Under the pieces are notes generated by a model. That model was given only the letters and a program-made list of their open reading frames with translations, made no database searches and was not told the origin of the DNA. From Thermohalobaculum sp963822985 (GTDB lineage: Bacteria; Pseudomonadota; Alphaproteobacteria; Rhodobacterales; Rhodobacteraceae): DNA of 64,000 bases. The first letter of the stretch is position 1. Each line of letters opens with the position of its first letter. Position numbers and translations under genes: made by a program. The DNA lies in the NCBI GenBank assembly GCA_963822985.1, contig CAWGJU010000010.1, positions 62,001-126,000 on the forward strand, written 5' to 3'. Below are positions 40,060 through 47,945 of this stretch, in pieces.

Positions 40060-40845
40060 ATGCCAAGCCTTGTCGGCGACATCGACGTGGCGATCCTTTG
40101 TGTCATCGCCTTCGTCATCTTCTTTCTCGGGCTCGTCTATCACCTCCGGCAGGAGGACAAGCGCGAGGGCTATCCGCTCGAAAGGGCCAATTCCATCGGC
40201 GGGCTGGAGCGCACCGAGGGCTTTCCGCCGATGCCGAGGCCCAAGATCTTCCAACGCCCGCATGGTCGCGGGACGGCGCAGGCTCCGCGGGAGACCGAGC
40301 CGCCCGAACCGGTCCACTGGAGACAAGGGCTGAACGGGTTTCCCATCGATCCCGGCCCGGACCCTCTGGGCGATGGGCTCGGGGCGGCCGCATGGCAGCG
40401 CGGCAAGGAAGACAGCCCCGACCTGAACGTCGAGGGCGAGCCCAAGGTCGTGCCGCTGAGCAAATGGACCGAGTACCACGTCGCCCCGGGCGATGCCGAC
40501 CTGCGCGGCTGGCCGATCGTCACCGCTGACGGCGTGACGGTGGGGAGCGTCGTCGACCTCTGGTTCAACCGCGCCGAGTTCTTTCTGCGCTATCTCGAGG
40601 TCGACATCGGCGAGGCGCGCACGCGCATGGCGCCCCTCTTCCTCGTCAACGCCGACGCCAGGCGGGGCACGGTCAATGCGCAGACGCTGACCGCCGCGGA
40701 TTTCCGCCGCGCCCCCGTCACCGGGTCTCCGGACGTCATCACCCAGCGCGAGGAGGACATCGTCGCCGCCTTCTTCGCCGGCGGCCTGCGCTTTTCCGCC
40801 GGTGTTCCAGAATCCCGGCGCCCGCGCCGGGCGGCGGCACCATGA
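40060..40845 (+). CDS. puhA: Photosynthetic reaction centre H subunit, second copy
   Basis: 261 residues, intact. ATG at 40060 follows GGAG. One N-terminal transmembrane helix (DIDVAILCVIAFVIFFLGLV) with the charged cytoplasmic continuation HLRQEDKREGYPLE, then the PRC-barrel domain: DLNVEGEPKVVPLSKWTEYH, RGWPIVTADGVTVGSVVDLW and RYLEVDIG. The C terminus VITQREEDIVAAFFAGGLRF aligns with ITLLEEEKISAYYCGGKLYA of the canonical copy at 54781-55551 but differs at most positions. Capping subunit of the RC on the cytoplasmic side, affecting QB protonation. Coupled to puhB by ATGA. Confidence 0.9.
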   Translation: MPSLVGDIDVAILCVIAFVIFFLGLVYHLRQEDKREGYPLERANSIGGLERTEGFPPMPRPKIFQRPHGRGTAQAPRETEPPEPVHWRQGLNGFPIDPGPDPLGDGLGAAAWQRGKEDSPDLNVEGEPKVVPLSKWTEYHVAPGDADLRGWPIVTADGVTVGSVVDLWFNRAEFFLRYLEVDIGEARTRMAPLFLVNADARRGTVNAQTLTAADFRRAPVTGSPDVITQREEDIVAAFFAGGLRFSAGVPESRRPRRAAAP

Positions 40846-41510
40846 GCGGGTCCTCGCCGCTCGACCGCCTGCCGGGGCCGCTGCCGCCGGGCGAGGCGCT
40901 GCTCTGGCATGGTCGGCCGTCGGCCCGGGCGCTGGCCAGGCACCTGTTCTGCTGGCGCTGGGTGGCGGCCTATTTCGGCGCTTTGACGCTCTGGCCGATC
41001 TCGGCCTCGTTGGCGAGCGGCGCGCCGCTCGGCGAGGCTCTGCTGGGCCTGCTCGCGCCGCTGCCGATCGCGGCGCCGACGCTGGCCGCGATCGCGGCAC
41101 TGGCCTGGGCGGGCGCGCGGACGACGACCTACTATCTGACGGATCGGCGCCTGATCCTGCAGATCGGCGCCGGGCTGACCAAGATCGTCAACGTCCCGCT
41201 GAAAGAGGTCGAGCATGCCGAGTTCCGCGAGCACCCGGACGGCAGCGTGGACATCGCGCTTACGCTGCGTCGGCCCGGTCGCATCGCCTGGTTCGCGCTG
41301 TGGCCGCATGTCCGCGGGCTGGGCTTCGCCAGGCCGCAGCCGATGCTGCGCGGCCTGCCCGATGGCCGCCTGGCCGCGCGCCTGCTGACCGATGCGCTGA
41401 TGGCAGCGGCACCCGGGATCCGCCACCTGGCGCCCAAGGAACTCGAGGAGGCGCCGGAGGATGCACCTGCTTGCGAGCCGGTCGGCGGCGCCGTCCCCGC
41501 GCATGGCTGA
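40842..41510 (+). CDS. puhB: PuhB-like photosynthetic complex assembly protein, second copy
   Basis: 222 residues, intact, the same length as the canonical copy. Features: LPPGEALLWHGRPSARALAR at the start, two or three hydrophobic segments (about 40-75 and 80-105), then the PH-like domain with TYYLTDRRLILQIGAGLTKI and, after it, NVPLKEVEHAEFREHPDGSV. In Rhodobacter PuhB helps RC assembly. It overlaps puhA by four bases and puhC by about eight. Confidence 0.88.
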   Translation: MSGSSPLDRLPGPLPPGEALLWHGRPSARALARHLFCWRWVAAYFGALTLWPISASLASGAPLGEALLGLLAPLPIAAPTLAAIAALAWAGARTTTYYLTDRRLILQIGAGLTKIVNVPLKEVEHAEFREHPDGSVDIALTLRRPGRIAWFALWPHVRGLGFARPQPMLRGLPDGRLAARLLTDALMAAAPGIRHLAPKELEEAPEDAPACEPVGGAVPAHG

Positions 41511-41952
41511 CGACATGGCGCCGCGCGGCGAGACGATCAGGGTGCCCCGCGCCATTCTCTGGTCGGCGGCCGCGCTGATCGGCCTGACCTTCGCCTCGAT
41601 CATCGTCGCGCGCGAGACGGGCCATGGGGTGGTCCGGACGCCGGCCATCGCCGAGCAGCAGGAGCGCGAACTGGTGTTTCGTGCGGAGCCGGACGGCGGC
41701 ATGGTCGTCTTGTCGCAAGACGGCCGGCTGCTCGACCGCCTCGTCGTCGAGGGCGACAGCTTCGCGATGACGGCGGTCCGGGCGGTAGGCTCCGGCGGCC
41801 CCGCGGCGACGGAATACCACGTTACCGTGCACCGCGGACCGGGCGGCGGCCTGCAGCTCGAGGATCCCGATACCGGCCGTCGCCTGACGCTGGCCGGGTT
41901 CGGACCCGACAATGCCGGCGTCTTTGCGGGCTGGCTGGCCGACACTCCCTAA
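41503..41952 (+). CDS. puhC: PuhC-like photosynthetic complex assembly protein, second copy
   Basis: 149 residues from ATG 41503 (an upstream in-frame ATG at 41461 would overlap puhB by 50 bases and is less likely). One N-terminal membrane helix (AILWSAAALIGLTFASIIVA) and a periplasmic domain: ELVFRAEPDGGMVVLSQDGR, YHVTVHRGPGGGLQLEDPDT and LTLAGFGPDNAGVFAGWLAD. The VELQGFGPDNLEAFA end of the canonical copy aligns with this tail. Needed for RC/LH1 organisation in Rhodobacter. Confidence 0.82.
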   Translation: MADDMAPRGETIRVPRAILWSAAALIGLTFASIIVARETGHGVVRTPAIAEQQERELVFRAEPDGGMVVLSQDGRLLDRLVVEGDSFAMTAVRAVGSGGPAATEYHVTVHRGPGGGLQLEDPDTGRRLTLAGFGPDNAGVFAGWLADTP

Positions 41953-41992
41953 GCGCGTCGGCTTCAGCCAGCGGAAGTTGCGCGCGAAGCCG

Positions 41993-43096
41993 CTACTTCC
42001 GTGGCCGCGTGCGCTCCTCAATCCAGTCCCGCACCTCGTCGGCGATCGCGGGCGCCAAGGTCGTCAGTTCCGGGTAGGCCGCCACCATCTGATAGCCGCC
42101 GAGCGGCTTTGGCTGCCCGACATGGCAGGTCGCGCAATCGATCTTGGGCGAGTCGCCCATCGGCCCGAGCCGGATCGGCGGCAGAACCTGGGACAGCGGC
42201 GATATGAAAGCCTGGTTCAGCTCGCGCGTCATGCGGATCGCGTGCCAGCCGACGACGCGGTTGGGCGTGCTCTGCTGCCAGTCCCAAAGCGCACGGCTGT
42301 TGTGGCAGAAGTTGCAGTTCACCCCCATCCCGTCCGACATCTGCATCATCAGCAGGTAGATCGTCTCCATGTCCTGCATGTTGGCGTATTTCGGGTCGAA
42401 CACCGCGCGGGGCGACGATCCGGTGATCTGCCTGTCCTCGAGCAGATAGTGCTCGAAGGCCTCGCGGGGGATGAAGTCCCGGATGGTGTTCGCCGTGCGC
42501 ACCCAAGGAGCGGGCATGCCGACCATGCCGCCGCTCGGCGGCGCCAGAGGGCCGGCCTTGTACCAGTGATAAGGCGGTACCGGGTTGCCCCTGTGGCAGG
42601 TGTAGCAGGTGACGCCGGTCGGCCCGACATGGCTTTCGGCCCAGTCGGCGTTGATGTGCTCGGTCATAGCCAGCATCACGCGCGCCACCGTCTTGGTGTA
42701 GAGTCCGTCATAGGCGAAGCCCTGCTCGAGGTCGTGACAGTACTCGCAGCCGGCCTGGGGCGAGACCCATTCGGTGATCGCCAGCATCAGGCGGTCGAAC
42801 TCGGCGGCGTCGACGTCGCGCAGGACCTGCACGTTCTCGTAGACTTCGCCCGCGGTCTGGCCGATCGGGTCGGCCGGCGGCCACGGCGTGGGCAGGCGGT
42901 CGAGCGGGTTCGTTCGCGTCCGCTCGGAGGTGAAGGTGTTCATGGCGATGCCCGGCGGGCCCCAATCCGTCGAGGTGATCGGGTCCCAGGGATGATCCCA
43001 TTTGGGCGCGAGCCCGAGCACCAGCGCCGTGCCGGCGACCAGGACAAGCGCAACCAGCCCAATGCCAAAGCGGTTCTGCGGATCGCGTCCGTTCAT
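41993..43096 (-). CDS. pufC: Tetraheme reaction-centre cytochrome c subunit
   Basis: 367 residues. Four CxxCH haem sites: CEYCH 117-121, CYTCH 164-168, CNFCH 261-265 and CATCH 321-325. The N-terminal hydrophobic helix (residues 11-30) has no lipobox cysteine, so it is probably a membrane anchor rather than a lipoprotein as in Blastochloris. It donates electrons to the oxidised special pair from the periplasmic side. ATG overlaps the pufM stop (ATGA). Convergent with puhC across 40 bases. Confidence 0.95.
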   Translation of the reverse strand: MNGRDPQNRFGIGLVALVLVAGTALVLGLAPKWDHPWDPITSTDWGPPGIAMNTFTSERTRTNPLDRLPTPWPPADPIGQTAGEVYENVQVLRDVDAAEFDRLMLAITEWVSPQAGCEYCHDLEQGFAYDGLYTKTVARVMLAMTEHINADWAESHVGPTGVTCYTCHRGNPVPPYHWYKAGPLAPPSGGMVGMPAPWVRTANTIRDFIPREAFEHYLLEDRQITGSSPRAVFDPKYANMQDMETIYLLMMQMSDGMGVNCNFCHNSRALWDWQQSTPNRVVGWHAIRMTRELNQAFISPLSQVLPPIRLGPMGDSPKIDCATCHVGQPKPLGGYQMVAAYPELTTLAPAIADEVRDWIEERTRPRK

Positions 43097-44136
43097 TGTG
43101 CCGGTCCTTCGATCAGCGGCTGTGGACCCGGGCCGGCCCATGGCGGGGTTGCGGCGTCGATCTGGTTCACCAGCTCGCTGGGCAACGGGATGTTTGGCCA
43201 GACATCGGGGTAATCGGGCGCGATGCCCCACTTCACGCCCCAGAGGTACCAGTTGTCGACGACGGTTCCGGTCAGAAGGATGCCGATCCCGCCGGTGAAG
43301 GTCGTCAGGATGGCAAACCACCAGGCCCAGCGGTGCACGGATTCGAAGGTCGCGTTGAAGCCCATCGTCCAGCGCCAGAACAGCGCCGCCCGCTCGGCCG
43401 CCGTGCCGCGGTCGACAATCTCCTCGGCCTCGCGCTCGCCGCCGAAACGCGACACCGCCAGGATGGTGCCGCCATGCATGGCGAAGAGCAGCGTCGATCC
43501 GTAGAGGAACGCAATCGAGAAGCAGTGAAACGGATTATAGAAGAAATTGCCGTAAAGCACTGAAAAGGTTGCTGTCCAATTCAAATGCGGGATGATTCCG
43601 AAGGGGACGGCCTCGGAAAAGCTGCCCATCAGCAGCGGACGGAAGAAGCCCAGGCAAAGGTAGAGCCAGATCGCCGAGGCGAAGGCCCAGGCCACATGCG
43701 TGCCCATGCCCAGACGCTTGGCGCGCGTATACATGCGCAGCCACCAGAGCAGGATCGAGGCCGTCAGAAAAAAGCCTGCCAGTATCCACCAGCCGCCCTG
43801 CGTCAGCGGAATCGCGAACGGGTTGAGGCCATACCCGGCGGTCGGCGGGTCCAGCCGGTGCCAGGCGAGGCCGCGGATGAAGGCGACGGGATTCCAGTCG
43901 ACCGCGGCCCAGAAATTCAGCCCGATGATCTCGATGGCGATGAAGCCGCAGATGATCGAGGCGATGCCGTAGAGGCCGAGATAGGTCGGCAGCACCTGCG
44001 GGTCGCCGACCTTGCCGGCCCAGACGCTGAGGAAGGGGCGGCCGACGCGTGGCAGCTCGGAGCCCTCCAGCGGCAGGGGGCGGTCATAGGGGCCGTGGAT
44101 CTGGATCTGCGTGTAGAGGCTCTGGAAGCTCGCCAT
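43093..44136 (-). CDS. pufM: Photosynthetic reaction centre M subunit, second set
   Basis: 347 residues, longer than most PufM because of a tail of about 40 residues after DNWYLWGVKWGIAPDYPDVW, as expected for RCs that bind a cytochrome. Five helices. Cofactor ligands (Rhodobacter number plus 2): His184 (accessory BChl), His204 (special pair), Leu216 (keeps bacteriopheophytin), His221, Glu236 and His268 (iron) and Tyr212. Residues after the special-pair His are Cys205-Phe206, where Rhodobacter has Gly-Leu. Intact; starts one base after the pufL stop. Confidence 0.95.
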   Translation of the reverse strand: MASFQSLYTQIQIHGPYDRPLPLEGSELPRVGRPFLSVWAGKVGDPQVLPTYLGLYGIASIICGFIAIEIIGLNFWAAVDWNPVAFIRGLAWHRLDPPTAGYGLNPFAIPLTQGGWWILAGFFLTASILLWWLRMYTRAKRLGMGTHVAWAFASAIWLYLCLGFFRPLLMGSFSEAVPFGIIPHLNWTATFSVLYGNFFYNPFHCFSIAFLYGSTLLFAMHGGTILAVSRFGGEREAEEIVDRGTAAERAALFWRWTMGFNATFESVHRWAWWFAILTTFTGGIGILLTGTVVDNWYLWGVKWGIAPDYPDVWPNIPLPSELVNQIDAATPPWAGPGPQPLIEGPAQ

Positions 44137-44137
44137 C

Positions 44138-44995
44138 TCAGTTGCTCCCCGCCAGACCGCTGAGGCCGATCGTGTTCCAGAAGGGCAGCTGGAGGTACCA
44201 GTCGTACCAATAGGGCCAGCCGTCGATCCAGAACGGCCCGGAGATGATCATGCAGATGGCACTCCAGAGCCCGGCATTGATCGCCGCGAACCAGCCGAGC
44301 CGGTGTATGCCCAGCGGGCCAATCGAGTAGAAGATCGTATCGCGGAAGTACTGGTTCTCGTGCTCGCCATACTTCACCGGCTCGCCTTTCTTGGGGTTCA
44401 CCGCGGCCAGGATGACGCCGCCATGCATGGCCAGGATCAGCGTCGTCCCGAAGAAGAACGTGATCGCGATCATGTGGGCGGGATTGTAGTGGAAGTGCAG
44501 GTACTGGTAGCCGACGTTCGAGACCCAGTCGAGATGGGCGAAGATGCCATAGGGGAAGCCATGCCCCCAGGCGCCGAGCATGATCGGACGGATCACGACG
44601 AGGGTGAAATAGGCGAATATGGCGGCCGAGAAGGCGATCGGCACGTGCAAGCCGATGCCGAGCTTGCGGCAGATCTCGACCTGCCTCAGCGCCCATGAGC
44701 AGAAGGCGCCGAGCGCGCAGAAGGTGACCAGCAGCCAGATGCCGCCCTCGCGCAGCGGCGCCCAGCCGAGCCCGTATTTCAGCGGCGGCGGCGCGATCGT
44801 GATGCGCCAGATGTTCCAGGTGTCGCCGAGGAGAGCACCCCAGACGATCAGCAGCGTGCCGAGGGTGGCGAAGATGACGGTCGTGACCCCGAAGAAGCCC
44901 ACGTAGAAGGGCCCGACCCAAAAATCGAACAGCGAACCGCCGATCAGCGTGCCGCCGGGCACGCGGTATTTTCTTTCGAAGCTGAGCATGGACAT
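44138..44995 (-). CDS. pufL: Photosynthetic reaction centre L subunit, second set
   Basis: 285 residues, intact. MSMLSFERKYRVPGGTLIGG is the standard start; the SD is GGGAGAG. Ligands (Rhodobacter number plus 1): His154 (accessory BChl), His169 (H-bond to the pair), His174 (special pair), His191 and His231 (iron), with Ser224 in FYSIG near QB and Glu213 in GEHENQYFRD. Position 167, Asn in Rhodobacter and Blastochloris, is His here, next to the special pair. Tyr163 between cytochrome and pair is kept. First gene of its operon; no pufBA before it. Confidence 0.95.
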   Translation of the reverse strand: MSMLSFERKYRVPGGTLIGGSLFDFWVGPFYVGFFGVTTVIFATLGTLLIVWGALLGDTWNIWRITIAPPPLKYGLGWAPLREGGIWLLVTFCALGAFCSWALRQVEICRKLGIGLHVPIAFSAAIFAYFTLVVIRPIMLGAWGHGFPYGIFAHLDWVSNVGYQYLHFHYNPAHMIAITFFFGTTLILAMHGGVILAAVNPKKGEPVKYGEHENQYFRDTIFYSIGPLGIHRLGWFAAINAGLWSAICMIISGPFWIDGWPYWYDWYLQLPFWNTIGLSGLAGSN

Positions 44996-45018
44996 CTGGC
45001 TCTCCCTGGCAGAGCGAG

Positions 45019-45050
45019 TGTCAGGCTACCCTGACGCACAGAAGCGTCAA
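45019..45050 (-). promoter_or_regulatory. PpsR/CrtJ-like palindrome plus promoter for pufLMC
   Basis: On the plus strand 45019-45036 reads TGTCA-N8-TGACG, the same pattern as at 39993. On the minus strand TTGACG (45050-45045), 16 bases, TAGCCT (45028-45023) forms a promoter whose -10 lies inside the palindrome. A further half-site TGACA lies just upstream. The start of pufL is 28 bases beyond -10. Light/oxygen-responsive repression by a PpsR-type protein is inferred. Confidence 0.58.
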
Positions 45051-45253
45051 CAATAATTGTCAGCTTGGGCGAGATTGTTCCGGCACCGCGCTGGGGCTGT
45101 CAGTGGCCCGTACATCGCCAGCACAAGCGGCTTCCGGCCACGGTTGTTCGTTTTCCGCATTTCGAGCCGGGCAAGGAGCGGGTTAAGGGAGGTTGCGGGG
45201 AGGCCCGCGGCGTCTGAGCCGCGGACACGGGGGCGCACTTCGGGAGTTTCGCC

Positions 45254-47680
45254 ATGCAATCGCAAGCAACGGTCGTCGTCATCGGGGGCGGCGTCGTCGG
45301 CTGCTCGGTCCTCTACCATCTGGCGCGCGCCGGCTGGACGGACGTCATGCTGCTCGAGCGCTCCGAGCTGACCAGCGGCAGCACCTGGCACGCCGCCGGC
45401 GGCTGCCACACGATCAACGGCGACCCGAACGTGGCCAAGCTGCAGAAGTACACGATCGAGCTCTACCGCGAGATCGAGGAGCTGTCCGGCCAGGCCACCG
45501 GCTTCCACATGACCGGCGGCGTCATGATGGCCGCGACCGAGGCCCGCTTCGACTGGTTGAAGTCGACCCGCGCCAAGGGCCGCTACATGGGCATCGAGTC
45601 CGAGGTCATCACGCCCGAAGAGGCGCACGAGTTCATGCCGATGCTTGACCCGTCGCAGTTCGTCGGCGGCCTGCGCACCGTGGTCGACGGACACCTCGAC
45701 CCGTCGGGCGTCACGCACGCCTATGCCAAGGCCGCGCGCAAGCTCGGTGCCACGGTGCACACCCACACCATGGTCGAGGACATCGCGCGGGCGCCAAATG
45801 GCGAATGGGTCCTCAGCACGAACAAGGGCGAGGTCCGGGCCGAGCACGTCGTCAACGCCGGCGGCCTCTGGGCGCGCGAGGTCGGCCGGATGGTCGGGCT
45901 GGAGCTTCCGGTGCTCGCCATGGAGCACATGTACCTGATCACCGAGGACATGCCCGAGGTCGCCGAGATCAACGCCAGCACCGGCAAGGAGGTGATCCAC
46001 GTCGTCGACTTCGACGGCGAGCTCTACCTGCGCCAAGAGCGCGGCGGCATGCTGATGGGCACCTACGAGAAGGCTGGCGTCCCCTGGTCGCCGCTCAGCA
46101 CGCCCTGGCAGTTCGGCCACGAATTGCTGGCCGAGGACATCGACCGGATCGCCCCCTCGCTCGAGGTCGGCTTCCGACACTTCCCGGCGTTCCAGAAGGC
46201 CGGCATCAAGCAGATCATCAACGGCCCCTTCACCTTCGCGCCCGACGGCAATCCGCTGGTCGGGCCGATCCGCGGCCTGCCGGGCTTCTGGTCGGCCTGC
46301 GGCGTCATGGCGGGCTTCAGCCAGGGCGGCGGTGTCGGGCTGGCGCTCGCGAACTGGATGATCCATGGCGATCCGGGCTTCGACGTCTGGGCGATGGACA
46401 TCGCGCGCTATGGCGACTGGGCGACGCTCGCCTACACCAACCCCAAGGTGCAGGAGAACTATCGCCGCCGCTTCTCGATCAAGTTCCCCAACGAGGAGCT
46501 GACCGCGGCCCGGCCATACAAGACCACGCCGATCTACGACCGCCTGCTCGCCATGGGCGCGCAGATGGGCGACAGCTGGGGCCTCGAGGTGCCGCTCTGG
46601 TTCGCGCCGGAAGGCGTGCGCGACGTCTTCTCCTGGCGCCGCTCGACCGATTTCGACCACGTCAAGGCCGAGGTCCGCGCGGTGCGCGAGGGCGTCGGCC
46701 TGATGGAGATCTCGGGTTTCTCCAAGTTCACCGTGCGCGGCCTTGGCGCCCGCGCCTTCCTCGACCGGGTGCTCGCCTGCCGCATCCCCGCGCCGGGGCG
46801 CATGACGCTCGCGCCCATGCTGAAGGATGACGGCAAGCTGCAAGGCGACCTCTCGATCGCAGCGCTGGCCGAGGACGAGTACTTCCTCGCCGGTTCCGGC
46901 ATGGCCGAGCTCTTCTACGCCCGCTGGTTCGACCGGTTCTTGCCGAGAGACGGCTCGGTCACGCTGGACGTGGTCGGGCTCGGGCTCTGCGGCCTCTCGA
47001 TCGCCGGTCCGAAATCGCGCGAGCTGCTGGCTGCCGTTTGCCATGATGACGTCTCGAACGCGGCCTTCCGCTTCATGACCGTCCGCCGGATGGATGTGGG
47101 CCAGGCCCCCTGCATCGTCGGCCGCGTCAGCTTCACCGGCGATCTCGGCTACGAGATCTGGATGCGCCCGGAATACCAGCGCCACGTCCTGCAGCGTCTG
47201 CTCGAGGTCGGCGAGCCGCTGGGACTGCGGCCCTTCGGGCTGCGCGCGCTGAACGCGACGCGGCTGGAGAAGAACTTCGGCGGCTGGGGCCGCGAGTACC
47301 GGCCGATCTACGGGCCGCTCGAGGCCGGGCTCGACCGCTTCGTCGCCTATGAGAAGGAGGCCGATTTCATCGGCAAGCAGGGCGCCCTCGAAGAACGGGC
47401 GAGCGGCGGCCGGCTGCGCCTCAAGGCCTTCGTGGTCGAGGCCCGGGACGCCGACGTGATCGGCGACGAGCCGATCTGGCTGAACGGCGAGGTCGTCGGC
47501 TGGGTCACCTCCGGCGGCTATGCCCACAACTCGGACGTGTCGATGGCCATGGGCTACATAGCGAAGGAGCACGCCGCCTCGGAAGGCCAGTGGCAAATCG
47601 AGCTGCTTGGCGAAAAGCTGAACGCCCGCCTACAGCACGCGCCGATCTGGGACGCGAACGCAGCGCGCATGCGCGGCTGA
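45254..47680 (+). CDS. FAD-dependent oxidoreductase fused to GcvT (dimethylglycine/sarcosine dehydrogenase-like)
   Basis: 808 residues, intact. FAD motif GGGVVG at residues 11-16; TSGSTWHAAGG with His46, the position that binds FAD covalently in dimethylglycine dehydrogenases. The DAO-type domain runs to about 380, followed by the GcvT aminomethyltransferase domain (about 420-805; WRRSTDFDHVKAEVRAVREG, EISGFSKFTVRG) expected to pass the methyl group to tetrahydrofolate. Demethylates an N-methylated amine. Divergent from pufLMC, with its promoter presumably in 45051-45253. Next to mtkAB, so C1 units could enter the serine cycle. Confidence 0.87.
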   Translation: MQSQATVVVIGGGVVGCSVLYHLARAGWTDVMLLERSELTSGSTWHAAGGCHTINGDPNVAKLQKYTIELYREIEELSGQATGFHMTGGVMMAATEARFDWLKSTRAKGRYMGIESEVITPEEAHEFMPMLDPSQFVGGLRTVVDGHLDPSGVTHAYAKAARKLGATVHTHTMVEDIARAPNGEWVLSTNKGEVRAEHVVNAGGLWAREVGRMVGLELPVLAMEHMYLITEDMPEVAEINASTGKEVIHVVDFDGELYLRQERGGMLMGTYEKAGVPWSPLSTPWQFGHELLAEDIDRIAPSLEVGFRHFPAFQKAGIKQIINGPFTFAPDGNPLVGPIRGLPGFWSACGVMAGFSQGGGVGLALANWMIHGDPGFDVWAMDIARYGDWATLAYTNPKVQENYRRRFSIKFPNEELTAARPYKTTPIYDRLLAMGAQMGDSWGLEVPLWFAPEGVRDVFSWRRSTDFDHVKAEVRAVREGVGLMEISGFSKFTVRGLGARAFLDRVLACRIPAPGRMTLAPMLKDDGKLQGDLSIAALAEDEYFLAGSGMAELFYARWFDRFLPRDGSVTLDVVGLGLCGLSIAGPKSRELLAAVCHDDVSNAAFRFMTVRRMDVGQAPCIVGRVSFTGDLGYEIWMRPEYQRHVLQRLLEVGEPLGLRPFGLRALNATRLEKNFGGWGREYRPIYGPLEAGLDRFVAYEKEADFIGKQGALEERASGGRLRLKAFVVEARDADVIGDEPIWLNGEVVGWVTSGGYAHNSDVSMAMGYIAKEHAASEGQWQIELLGEKLNARLQHAPIWDANAARMRG

Positions 47681-47710
47681 CGAGGGCCGGCCGCGATTGG
47701 CCGGCCCTCG
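47681..47710 (+). terminator. Terminator-like hairpin
   Basis: Perfect 12-bp stem CGAGGGCCGGCC / GGCCGGCCCTCG with a six-base loop, directly after the stop codon of the FAD-GcvT gene. The remaining 235 bases before mtkA show no gene. Confidence 0.6.
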
Positions 47711-47945
47711 CCGCCCCGGCGAGACGCTGCCTCTGCGACATCACCGGGTCCAAAGTGTTTGGCGCCGATACAACAGCATAACAGTTTCGGCCCGCGTGAT
47801 CTGCGCGGCCAACAACACAACTCGATCTTCCTACGGCCCACCGCGTCACGCGCGTAACATCATGGCTGCGGCGAACGCGACCACAGTCCACCCGCCGCGC
47901 TCGGCTCAACAAGCGAAACGGCATCTGGCCGCTCGGGAGGATCCC

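Larger units (their letters stand above)
39993..45050. other. Second reaction-centre cassette: puhABC converging on pufLMC
   Basis: Six intact genes in 5 kb: puhA, puhB, puhC (plus strand, 40060-41952) and pufL, pufM, pufC (minus strand, 44995-41993), tail to tail with a 40-base gap. Within each half, genes overlap by 4-8 bases or are one base apart. Matched regulatory boxes sit at both outer ends. It contains the three RC subunits H, L and M, the tetraheme cytochrome and two assembly factors, but no LH1 (pufBA), pufQ, pufX or bch genes. The canonical puhABC is separate, at 53.6-55.6 kb. Flanked by an hsdR remnant and tRNA-Lys on one side. Confidence 0.88.

Noticed and set aside
44996..45253. 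Search for pufB/pufA, pufQ or pufX before pufL
   Set aside because: No small frame with a hydrophobic core and a conserved His is present; only promoter and operator elements were found.
47756..47772. TGT...ACA pair before mtkA as another PpsR-type operator
   Set aside because: The spacing is 11 bases rather than 12 and the inner halves are not TGTCA/TGACA.
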